Below are positions 7,913-15,459 of a DNA stretch of 64,000 nucleotides, in pieces (position 1 is the first letter of the stretch; the number at the start of each line of letters is the position of its first letter). This DNA comes from Leeuwenhoekiella aequorea (GTDB lineage: Bacteria > Bacteroidota > Bacteroidia > Flavobacteriales > Flavobacteriaceae), in the NCBI RefSeq assembly GCF_004104375.1, contig NZ_QOVM01000001.1, positions 558,001 to 622,000 on the forward strand. Direction: 5' to 3'. Made by a program: the position numbers and the translations under genes. The notes under the pieces are model-generated. The model had not been told where the DNA came from and did not search any database. It was given only the letters and a program-made list of their open reading frames with translations.

Positions 7913-10900
7913 TTAAAAATTTGTTTTTAAACTCACTCCAAAGCTGCGTGTTGATGGGTAAGAGAAATCATCAACTCCATAAACTATATTACGCTCTTGA
8001 AAGGCGTTAAGTTCTGGATCAAAGTGTGGATTTTCAGTAAAAAGTAATAGGTTGCTTCCTACAAGGCCCAGCTTTAAATTTTCTACTCCTAAGCTTGTCG
8101 CTGTTGCTTTAGAAAATGTATAGTAAATGCTTACTTGTCTCAACTTTAGATAGGATGCGTCATACAAGGAGCTTGCTTCATTTCCACGATCATAAAATGC
8201 ATTATTAAAAGTACTTGCAGCTACCGCAGTAGTGTTAGGTACATATTGCGGATTTTCAGCGGTTCCTATATTAACAACACCTTCTCCAATAATACCATTC
8301 CCATCCACAAATTGCGTAGTTGCAGAACCTCCTTCACGACCTAATAGGGTTTCTTTTAGAACCCCAGATGTGCTGCCTAATGCTTTTGTGCGGGAAACGA
8401 TTGTGCCCCCTTGGCGCCAGTCAAAAAGAACAGTTAGGTCAAAGTTTTTATATTTAAAATTATTACTGAAACCCATGGAGAAATCAGGGTTGTAGTTTCC
8501 AAGTAAACGCAGCGTACCATCTTGAATGGGCAATCCATTTGAACCGTAAAGTGTTTTGCCATCTACTTGAACAAAGCCGGTACCATACATATCACCAACA
8601 CGGCCATTCTCTTTTGCGATAAAGAAAACCGTATTAGAGCCTCCGCTACCACTAAACACACTTGCAGTGGCTGTTACAAATTGATCTACACCCTGAGGAA
8701 GTTCGGTTACTACGCTTTTGAACGCACTAAAATTAACTGAAGTATTCCATTGAAAATCGCTTGTTTTAATAGGAGAAGCACTCAGCATTAACTCGATCCC
8801 GCGCGTTCTTATTTTTCCGCCATTTTCATTAAAACTTGCAAATCCGCTACTATTGGATACCGGGCGTGATATAATTTGGTCTTTGCTCACATTTTGATAA
8901 ACAGATGCATCAAACTGAATTCTACCTTTTAAAAACCACGCTTCTAAACCAACCTCATAGGCATCAAGTCTTTCTGGTTTTAAATTTGTGTTTTTTAGTA
9001 CATTTTCATTAGTAACCTTAAAGTTAGAAGCATAATTACCATTCAGTAAAAAAGTTTGATTATTCTGAAAAGGGTCTGTGTCATTACCTACGGAGGCAGC
9101 ACTAAATCTTAATTTTAGAAATGAAATCGCATCTGGAAGCTTAAAACTGTTTGAAGCTATGTAACTAAAACCGGCAGAATAGTATCCAAAAGAATTGTTT
9201 GCTTCCGGGAGTGTGCTACTCCAGTCGTTACGATAGGTGAAATCCAGATAAAGTTGGTTTTCGTAAGAAGCATTTGCCGTCCCATATGCGCTATTTATAC
9301 GTTTTTCAAAATTTTCACTATTGCCCAAAAGAGGTGCTCTGGAATTTGCTAATGTATAAATCGATGGTAATGCCAGCTGAGAAGCTTCCGCGTATGCGTA
9401 ATGAATTTTCTGATCAAAGCGATTTGCTCCTGCTGTAATTGTGTACTTCCAACTGTCGTTTATTTTATCGTTAAACGTAAGTAAGAAATCAGTATTCATT
9501 TCTGTAAATCGAATATTGTCCTCCCGATACGAACCAAATGGATTTGCATTTGTACTTACAGCCCGCCTAAATTCCCGGTCTTCATTATAATTATCTATTC
9601 CTGTACGGATTTTAAAATTTAGTTTATCTGAAAATTTATAAGTAGCTGAAACATTTCCTAGCAAACGATTTTTAATAAAACTGTTTGTGTTTTCGTTAAG
9701 TGTGAGGTAAGGGTTAGTTAGCCATAAATAATTGATATCATAGTGTTGACGGCCTTCTTGACCGGCTTGCCAGTAATTTTTTAAAGCACTAATATCGGTT
9801 TGTCTGCCGGTCCAGTTAAAACCATACAATACATTCTCATACCCGTATCCCAGATTAGGGCGATTGCCACTACGGGTATTAATATAATTTAGAAAGGTAT
9901 TAAGACTAAGCTTCTCATTTAATTGTTGGTCAAGACTTACAGCGATACCGTCCCGCTTTAAATCTGTATTAGGTAAAATTCCTTCATTGCGGAGGTTGCT
10001 GTATGAAAGCCGAGCACTACCCGAGTCTCCCGTATTGCTTATTGCAATGTTATTTTGATAGGTAATTCCTGTCCTAAAAAATTCTTTTACATTATCTGGT
10101 CTTGATATCCAGGGTGTGGCAGTGATATCTGTAAAGCTGCCATCTGGAAAAGTACGGGCAAGTACATCACCACCTCGTACAGGATTACCATTAATATCTA
10201 CTGAAGGGCTATCAAACTGGGGAATAAGGAGTCCAGAATCTAAGCGTGGGCCATAACTACTTATACCGCCATCATTTATACCTGCACCTACACCATTAAC
10301 AAATGAATACTGGCCATTAGACCCTACACCATATTCATTTTGATAGTCTGGTAATGTTAGAAGTGTTTCAACCGTAAAATTGCTGTTTATGCTCACTCCA
10401 AAACCTTTGGCTCTGTTTCCTCTTTTAGTTGTAATTAAGACAACACCATTTGCTGCACGAGCACCATAAAGCGCGGCTGAACCTGCTCCTTTTAAAATGG
10501 ATATAGAAGCAATGTCATCTGAACTAATTTCTGAACTTCCATTTCCAAAATCTACTTCTTGGAGAGCACCATTATTAACAAGATCACTTGTGATTTGCTC
10601 ATTACTAATGGGCACACCATCAACTACAAATAAAGGTTGATTACTGCCACTTAAAGAGTTTTCTCCTCTAATTATAATGCGAGATGAAGAGCCCACACCG
10701 CTAGAGCCACTAGTAATTTGTACCCCGGCAACTTGTCCCGCAAGACTATTAACTAAGTTAGTTTGTGAAACGGTTGTTAATTGATCTGCACTTACAGTAG
10801 AAACAGCAGAAACCAGAGCTTGTCGCTCTTTTTCTATGCCCAAAGCTGTTACAATAACCTCATCTAAATTTGTTGTTGCCTCTTGGAGATATATACTTAA

Positions 10901-11164
10901 AGCTTGCTCTTCTTTATCAATTCTAAGTGTTTGCGTAGTAAAACCTATTGATGCAAAACGGAGTTGATTATTTCCGGGAGGAATAGTAATACTAAAATTT
11001 CCATTTTCGTCTGAAGTTGTTCCTACCGTGGTATTTACGACAACAATATTTACAAAAGGAATTCTTGTGTTGTCTGTTGTATTATAGATGGTGCCACTCA
11101 CATTTGTTTGTGCATTAGCTAAAAAGCACAAAAAGAATAAACACCCTGCGTAAAGGTTTTTCAT
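7913..11164 (-). CDS. SusC/RagA-family TonB-dependent outer-membrane transporter
   Basis: Protein of 1083 aa. A signal peptide (cleavage probably after Ala18, ANA|Q) precedes a carboxypeptidase-regulatory-like domain (about 20-100), a plug domain (about 110-245, containing LFVVDGVPISNE and ISILKGAGSAALYGARAANGV) and a long beta-barrel that ends in aromatic Phe (TNF), as outer-membrane proteins do. There is no N-terminal STN/FecR-signalling extension, so it is not an obvious anti-sigma-linked receptor. First gene of the operon; 133 nt separate it from the preceding gene on the same strand. I looked for a TPP or other riboswitch in that leader and saw none; two copies of AAGCCTGT occur there. 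Confidence 0.95.
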   Translation of the reverse strand: MKNLYAGCLFFLCFLANAQTNVSGTIYNTTDNTRIPFVNIVVVNTTVGTTSDENGNFSITIPPGNNQLRFASIGFTTQTLRIDKEEQALSIYLQEATTNLDEVIVTALGIEKERQALVSAVSTVSADQLTTVSQTNLVNSLAGQVAGVQITSGSSGVGSSSRIIIRGENSLSGSNQPLFVVDGVPISNEQITSDLVNNGALQEVDFGNGSSEISSDDIASISILKGAGSAALYGARAANGVVLITTKRGNRAKGFGVSINSNFTVETLLTLPDYQNEYGVGSNGQYSFVNGVGAGINDGGISSYGPRLDSGLLIPQFDSPSVDINGNPVRGGDVLARTFPDGSFTDITATPWISRPDNVKEFFRTGITYQNNIAISNTGDSGSARLSYSNLRNEGILPNTDLKRDGIAVSLDQQLNEKLSLNTFLNYINTRSGNRPNLGYGYENVLYGFNWTGRQTDISALKNYWQAGQEGRQHYDINYLWLTNPYLTLNENTNSFIKNRLLGNVSATYKFSDKLNFKIRTGIDNYNEDREFRRAVSTNANPFGSYREDNIRFTEMNTDFLLTFNDKINDSWKYTITAGANRFDQKIHYAYAEASQLALPSIYTLANSRAPLLGNSENFEKRINSAYGTANASYENQLYLDFTYRNDWSSTLPEANNSFGYYSAGFSYIASNSFKLPDAISFLKLRFSAASVGNDTDPFQNNQTFLLNGNYASNFKVTNENVLKNTNLKPERLDAYEVGLEAWFLKGRIQFDASVYQNVSKDQIISRPVSNSSGFASFNENGGKIRTRGIELMLSASPIKTSDFQWNTSVNFSAFKSVVTELPQGVDQFVTATASVFSGSGGSNTVFFIAKENGRVGDMYGTGFVQVDGKTLYGSNGLPIQDGTLRLLGNYNPDFSMGFSNNFKYKNFDLTVLFDWRQGGTIVSRTKALGSTSGVLKETLLGREGGSATTQFVDGNGIIGEGVVNIGTAENPQYVPNTTAVAASTFNNAFYDRGNEASSLYDASYLKLRQVSIYYTFSKATATSLGVENLKLGLVGSNLLLFTENPHFDPELNAFQERNIVYGVDDFSYPSTRSFGVSLKTNF

Positions 11165-11297
11165 TTTTCATTTTTAAATAACAATACTAGTAACGCTCAG
11201 GCACAGGCTTGATCGTTTTATAAAACAGGCTTAATAGTGTCTATAATTAATTTAAGGATTCACGATGTTTAGGTAAATCGCTTAAATAAAAAGACAT

Positions 11298-11984
11298 CTA
11301 GCAAGCGATTAAGTGTGTTTTATTGTAGTATGTTCTAAAAAGGAATATATCTAGAAAGAGACTGCATTTAGTCTGCCTAGATATAGAATAAAACTTTGCA
11401 GATCGTAATAAGTGGATAAGCTCTTTAGAAAGAAATTTTGTGTCGTTGAGGATTTCCTCAATGTCTTTTTCTGAATCTAAATCATTAAGAGGTTCAAGAA
11501 GAGAAACCTCAATTTTTTTAGTATTTAAAAGTCTTATAATACTTGTTGACAACGAGGCTGTTTGCCAAGGAAGCCGTAAAAAAGATTCTGCATTAAAGTG
11601 AGACTTTTGAAGTCCCATTAGGTAGAAACCCCCATCTCTAGAAGGGCCGAGTACTAATGGAGATTTGATAAGTCTTTTAGCTGCTTCTTGAATATGTGAA
11701 GCATTTAAATGCGGACAATCATTACCTATAGTAATTATATTATCATAGCCTCTGGCGAATAATTTATTAATCTCATTAATAAATTTACCTCCAAAACCAT
11801 CTCCCGATTGGTTTTTTTCTGAAGATATATAGTAAGGAATTCCAGACTCTTTGGCTACTTTAAGCGTGTGATTATTTAAGGCGTTAAATACAGCCAGACC
11901 ATTATTAATAGACTTATTTTTTGCTTCAGATTTTGCAGAGCGAGCAAATATTAATATGGCCGTAGTTGACTTTATAATCTTAAT
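11298..11984 (-). CDS. DUF2064 protein with non-standard start codon
   Basis: A 228-aa frame related to the TIGR04282/DUF2064 nucleotide-diphospho-sugar transferase-like proteins. The only Met is deep inside (11618), which would cut off the active-site half, yet the frame is open and homologous-looking from an in-frame stop at 11988-11990 onward. It reads IKIIKSTTAILIFARSAK, later IITIGNDCPHL (metal/nucleotide-site Asp) and GPSRDGGFYLMGL. No ATG, GTG or TTG is available upstream; the best start is ATT at 11984. It lacks the GKVKTRL motif of its paralog at 12944-13624. Alternatives are a sequencing error at the start or a decaying gene; the otherwise intact frame argues for function. Confidence 0.7.
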   Translation of the reverse strand: MKIIKSTTAILIFARSAKSEAKNKSINNGLAVFNALNNHTLKVAKESGIPYYISSEKNQSGDGFGGKFINEINKLFARGYDNIITIGNDCPHLNASHIQEAAKRLIKSPLVLGPSRDGGFYLMGLQKSHFNAESFLRLPWQTASLSTSIIRLLNTKKIEVSLLEPLNDLDSEKDIEEILNDTKFLSKELIHLLRSAKFYSISRQTKCSLFLDIFLFRTYYNKTHLIAC

Positions 11985-12050
11985 GTATTAGAGGGTACTA
12001 ATCTATAATATTAAAATAACACAAAATATTATATTAGGATGTAAATCTTA

Positions 12051-12084
12051 AGTGATTCAAAATTTACTGCAAATGTGAATCACT
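12051..12084 (-). terminator. Hairpin between PNP and DUF2064 genes
   Basis: AGTGATTCA at 12051-12059 and TGAATCACT at 12076-12084 form a perfect 9-bp stem with a 16-nt loop in the 138-nt gap after purA-type nucleoside phosphorylase. No strong T-run follows, so it may be a weak terminator or an mRNA processing/stability element. Confidence 0.4.
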
Positions 12085-12122
12085 CAAGATCTACGATATT
12101 CTATGAGTTCTGGTTTTAGAAA

Positions 12123-12935
12123 TTATAAACGTTTAATTAATTCTGTAAATAATACAACCATATTGGGTTCGGCTAAAGCAGCAGCTTCCATTATATCTGA
12201 AATTTCTACGGGCTCCAGATCATTAGGATTACATTCATCTGTAATTACAGAAAGACCCACAACTGGTAAACTTAGGTGATTTGCCACTATAACTTCTGGT
12301 ACAGTACTCATACCTACTGTATCTGCGCCTATAAGTTTAAGATAACGATATTCTGCGCGGGTTTCAAGTTGAGGTCCTACAACGGCTACATAAACCCCCT
12401 GGTGCAGTGAAATCCCTTTGTCATTTGCTACGTCTTTTAAAATGGTATTCATAGTAGCGTCATAAGGAGCACTCATATCTGTAAAACGAGAGCCTAATTG
12501 TTCTACTCCTTTAAAAGCCAGTGGAGAACCACCTTGTAAATTGATGTGATCATCGATAAGCATAATCTCTCCTTTTTTGTAGTCAAGATTAATCGCTCCT
12601 GCCGCATTACTTATTAAAAGTTTTGAGATCCCCAATTCTTTCATAACCCGTACTGGATAGCTTACATCAAATAAGGTATAACCCTCATAAATATGAAAAC
12701 GACCCTGCATCACAATTACTTTCTTGCCGCCAAGGGTACCGTAAATTAATTTACCGGTATGAAACTCTACAGTAGCGGTAGGAAAATTGGGAATGTGATT
12801 ATAACTCACAGTGCTTATAACTTCAACCTGATTTACAAATTGTCCTAATCCGGTACCTAAAATTATACCTATCTCTGGAGCTTCAAAACCCCGACTTCTT
12901 AAGAATTGAGCAGACTCATCAATAAATTTTTTCAT
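12123..12935 (-). CDS. punA: Purine nucleoside phosphorylase
   Basis: Protein of 270 aa of the trimeric PNP/MTAP family; it cleaves purine nucleosides with phosphate to give base and ribose 1-phosphate in the cytoplasm. GTGLG (27-31) is the phosphate loop; GRFHIYEGY (78-86) carries the phosphate/ribose residues; GPQLETRAEYR (187-197) carries the base-binding Glu191. In the loop SVITDECNP the position equal to Asn243 of human PNP is Asp (233), a residue associated with tolerance for 6-amino purines. It follows the TIGR04282 gene by 8 nt. It may salvage purines, or act on a modified adenosine if the cluster makes arsenosugars. Confidence 0.93.
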   Translation of the reverse strand: MKKFIDESAQFLRSRGFEAPEIGIILGTGLGQFVNQVEVISTVSYNHIPNFPTATVEFHTGKLIYGTLGGKKVIVMQGRFHIYEGYTLFDVSYPVRVMKELGISKLLISNAAGAINLDYKKGEIMLIDDHINLQGGSPLAFKGVEQLGSRFTDMSAPYDATMNTILKDVANDKGISLHQGVYVAVVGPQLETRAEYRYLKLIGADTVGMSTVPEVIVANHLSLPVVGLSVITDECNPNDLEPVEISDIMEAAALAEPNMVVLFTELIKRL

Positions 12936-12943
12936 ACTGTTTA

Positions 12944-13624
12944 TTATTTTAAATGGTTTGGCAAAAATGGTATAAATGCATCAATACCTTTAATATCTTC
13001 ATAGTAATCAACATCATTGCGCACTTCAAGTAGTTTAAACGAATGGGATCTCAAATCTTTAAGTGTATCTTCTAAAACTGTTTCTGTACCCCATTCTTTA
13101 TTTTGAAAAAGTTGAGGTAGTAAAAAGGTCATTCCCAGCAAATAGTAACCGCCATCTTGTGCAGGTCCTACGACAAAATCGTGATGATCTAATTCGGAAA
13201 ACGCCAGTTCAATATCTTTTTGAGAAAGATCATACATATCACTACCTATAATAATTACTTTCTTATAACCAGCTTTAAATGAGTCTTCAAAGGCTTTATG
13301 CATGCGCGCACCCAGATCAACACCATATTGCAATTTTTTAATATAATTGCTTTCATTCCAAAGATCTTCAGAACGTATTTTTTCAGAATAAAAAACGTGT
13401 TTATCTGCGCTTAAATCTTTAGTTATGCTAACCGTGTGCTCAAGAAGAAATTTATATATAGCTAATGCAGCTTCATCTCCCACACCTGCAGCAAGTCTGG
13501 TTTTTACTTTGCCTAATTCAGGATTCCGTGTAAAAATTAAAACTGTTTGTTCTGAAGTTGGGAAATAAAATTCTGATTCGAAGTCTTTAGTTTCCTTAGT
13601 GTCTTTTTTGCTTAGTAAGCCCAT
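12944..13624 (-). CDS. TIGR04282-family transferase
   Basis: Protein of 226 aa with a GT-A-like nucleotide-diphospho-sugar transferase fold. After an extra N-terminal stretch of about 25 polar residues it has VLIFTRNPELGKVKTRLA (28-45, nucleotide-binding), VIIIGSDMYDLS (metal-binding Asp region) and GPAQDGGYYLLGM. TIGR04282 is the family named after arsenosugar-linked glycosyltransferases. It is the second gene of rhodanese-transferase-PNP-DUF2064. The real donor and acceptor are unknown. Confidence 0.85.
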   Translation of the reverse strand: MGLLSKKDTKETKDFESEFYFPTSEQTVLIFTRNPELGKVKTRLAAGVGDEAALAIYKFLLEHTVSITKDLSADKHVFYSEKIRSEDLWNESNYIKKLQYGVDLGARMHKAFEDSFKAGYKKVIIIGSDMYDLSQKDIELAFSELDHHDFVVGPAQDGGYYLLGMTFLLPQLFQNKEWGTETVLEDTLKDLRSHSFKLLEVRNDVDYYEDIKGIDAFIPFLPNHLK

Positions 13625-13654
13625 TAAAGGTTTATTAATTGATTGCGTTCAAAA

Positions 13655-14146
13655 TTAATGAACAGGAATGCCTGTTTTCAAATAATCTTCCCAATTTTTT
13701 GAAAAAGTATGCACGCGCATTGTGGTTTTATTTTTGGAGTCCTTTAAACTATAACCGGCATCTTTCCACGCAAATATTCCTCCATATAAGTTGAAAACCG
13801 TTTGATTGTTTTTACGTATAATTTTTTCTCCAAAATCTTCACTGCGTATTCCTACCGTGCAATAAACCACAATAGGTTTATTTGAATTCATGTAAGTCGT
13901 TAAATCGGCTTTAGAATAATTGGTGCCTGCCCAAATGGCGTTGGGTAAATGGCTTACTTCATATTCCGCTTTAAGTCGAGTGTCTAATATGATATAATTG
14001 TCAGGATTCATTTTAAGTTCCTGAACAGAAAGATATGGGACACTTCTGGAATTATGAATTTCTAAAAGATCATCAATTGATTTTTTTTGACCATTAGCAA
14101 GGGCAAAGCTTAATATCATACTCAAAAATAAGAGCTTTTGATTCAT
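13655..14146 (-). CDS. Exported rhodanese-domain protein
   Basis: Protein of 163 aa with an N-terminal signal peptide (about residues 1-19) and one rhodanese domain. The active-site Cys is Cys96 in VYCTVGIRSE. Such single-domain proteins transfer sulfur or bind oxyanions in the periplasm. It is first in a four-gene minus-strand group and has a plausible promoter upstream (14201-14232). Rhodanese, TIGR04282 protein and PNP also occur together in arsenosugar-type clusters as I remember them, but arsM and arsS are not in this window. Confidence 0.88.
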   Translation of the reverse strand: MNQKLLFLSMILSFALANGQKKSIDDLLEIHNSRSVPYLSVQELKMNPDNYIILDTRLKAEYEVSHLPNAIWAGTNYSKADLTTYMNSNKPIVVYCTVGIRSEDFGEKIIRKNNQTVFNLYGGIFAWKDAGYSLKDSKNKTTMRVHTFSKNWEDYLKTGIPVH

Positions 14147-14200
14147 AGATAAAATTGAAATGTATAAATTAATTCACGCAAGCACATAGAAAACAATGCG

Positions 14201-14232
14201 TAAATATACCTTCACGTGATCTGTGTGTTCAA
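14201..14232 (-). promoter_or_regulatory. Candidate promoter for rhodanese-PNP operon
   Basis: On the minus strand, TTG (14232-14230) is followed after 21 nt by TATATTTA (14208-14201), close to the Bacteroidota -33 TTTG / -7 TAnnTTTG pattern with one mismatch in the -7 box. Position, about 55 nt upstream of the rhodanese ATG, is suitable. Confidence 0.4.
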
Positions 14233-14442
14233 TTAAGTTACGATGTTTTTATCCATTTAGTTTTTTGTCATTTTAAATAGATTCAAGCTATTGTAAAATT
14301 ACCCACTTTGTTGTTTCATTCTAAAGGATCATTAGATTGATCCCAAATACATTAAAATCGAATATACTTTTAAGCAGCTAGACTTTCACACCTATAATCG
14401 CATTACAATTTTATATATTTAACGTTATAAATAGAACTGCTT

Positions 14443-15459
14443 TTGATTTTAATTAAACCCTTTGAAAATACACAAGACGGACATGTAGTTTTACAAGTAC
14501 GATTAATCAATTCTGCCGGTATGGAAGCTCATTTTTTATCCTACGGCGCTATCTTACAACGATTGCTCGTGCCAGACAAATCTGGAAATAAACGAGATGT
14601 TGTATTGGGTTTTGAAGACTTGAAATCTTATGAAGCAGATACGTCATACATTGGCCAATTAGTAGGGCGTAATGCTAATCGTATTGCAAATGCCCAAATA
14701 GAACTCGAGAATAAAAAGATTGCGCTTACAGCAAATGAAGGCAAAAATCAATTGCATGGAGGTTTTGAGTCGTTTGGTAAAAAAGTGTGGGAGGTAACCA
14801 ATCTAGGCGAGGAAGTTGTTTTTAGCTATATAAGTGCAGATGGAGAGGAAGGATTTCCCGGAGAATTAGAAACTAATTTTTTTGTAAAGCTTACTAACGA
14901 TAATACGTTAGTTATGCGCTATGAAGCCAAGACAGAGAAAGAAACTATTGTTAACCTGACACGTCATGAATATTTTAATCTGGATGCGGGTTTGACCGAT
15001 TCGGTTCTAGGACATCAGTTAAGAATTAATGCTGAAAGTTACTTACCTATAAACAAAGAGAATATCCCAACAGGAGAAGTGCTTCCGGTTGCAGAAACTC
15101 CCTTTGATCTTCGTGAAGATAAAAAAGTGAGTGAATTTATAAACCGAATGCAAGGTGGTTATGACCATAATTTTGTTTTAAATAACCACGGAAATAAACC
15201 AGCGGCTGTTTTATCATCTTCAGATAATAAATTGAAGATGGAGCTTTATTGTTCCCAACCCGGATTACAATTTTATAGTGCAGATGGAATGGTAGATTTT
15301 CACGGAAAAAATATGAATATCCCTGGACCTTCTGCTGCCCTTTGTCTTGAAGCACAACATTTTCCAGATACGCCTAATCACGATAATTTTCCGACAACAA
15401 TTTTAAATCCTAACCAACTTTACTCACATCATTTAAGCTATAAATTTTACTATGACTGA
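14443..15459 (+). CDS. galM: Aldose 1-epimerase (mutarotase)
   Basis: Protein of 338 aa that interconverts alpha and beta anomers of galactose/glucose, the entry step of the Leloir pathway. NRIANAQ, LHGG, the catalytic His in LTRHEYFNLDAG and the catalytic Glu in LCLEAQHFPDTPNH are visible. No signal peptide, so cytoplasmic. The start is TTG at 14443 because an in-frame stop lies at 14428 and no ATG is near. It overlaps the glycerol kinase fusion by 8 nt, so the two are translationally coupled. The 296 nt before it (14147-14442) contain only the divergent rhodanese promoter and no further gene. Confidence 0.93.
   Translation: MILIKPFENTQDGHVVLQVRLINSAGMEAHFLSYGAILQRLLVPDKSGNKRDVVLGFEDLKSYEADTSYIGQLVGRNANRIANAQIELENKKIALTANEGKNQLHGGFESFGKKVWEVTNLGEEVVFSYISADGEEGFPGELETNFFVKLTNDNTLVMRYEAKTEKETIVNLTRHEYFNLDAGLTDSVLGHQLRINAESYLPINKENIPTGEVLPVAETPFDLREDKKVSEFINRMQGGYDHNFVLNNHGNKPAAVLSSSDNKLKMELYCSQPGLQFYSADGMVDFHGKNMNIPGPSAALCLEAQHFPDTPNHDNFPTTILNPNQLYSHHLSYKFYYD

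Noticed and set aside
8232-8495. Plus-strand ORF inside susC
   Set aside because: Antisense shadow of the SusC coding frame, without recognisable features. The same holds for other short antisense frames in galE, galT, aroA, dnaG and mraZ.
11165-11297. TPP or other riboswitch before SusC
   Set aside because: No THI-box (CTGAGA...) or comparable conserved core could be found; only a repeated AAGCCTGT.
11298-11618. Short 106-aa stand-alone gene
   Set aside because: It is only the C-terminal half of the DUF2064 frame that continues upstream to 11984 with conserved motifs.
14405-14442. Third gal operator before galM
   Set aside because: TTTAACGTTATAAA resembles a half-site, but the second half does not match; too weak in AT-rich DNA.
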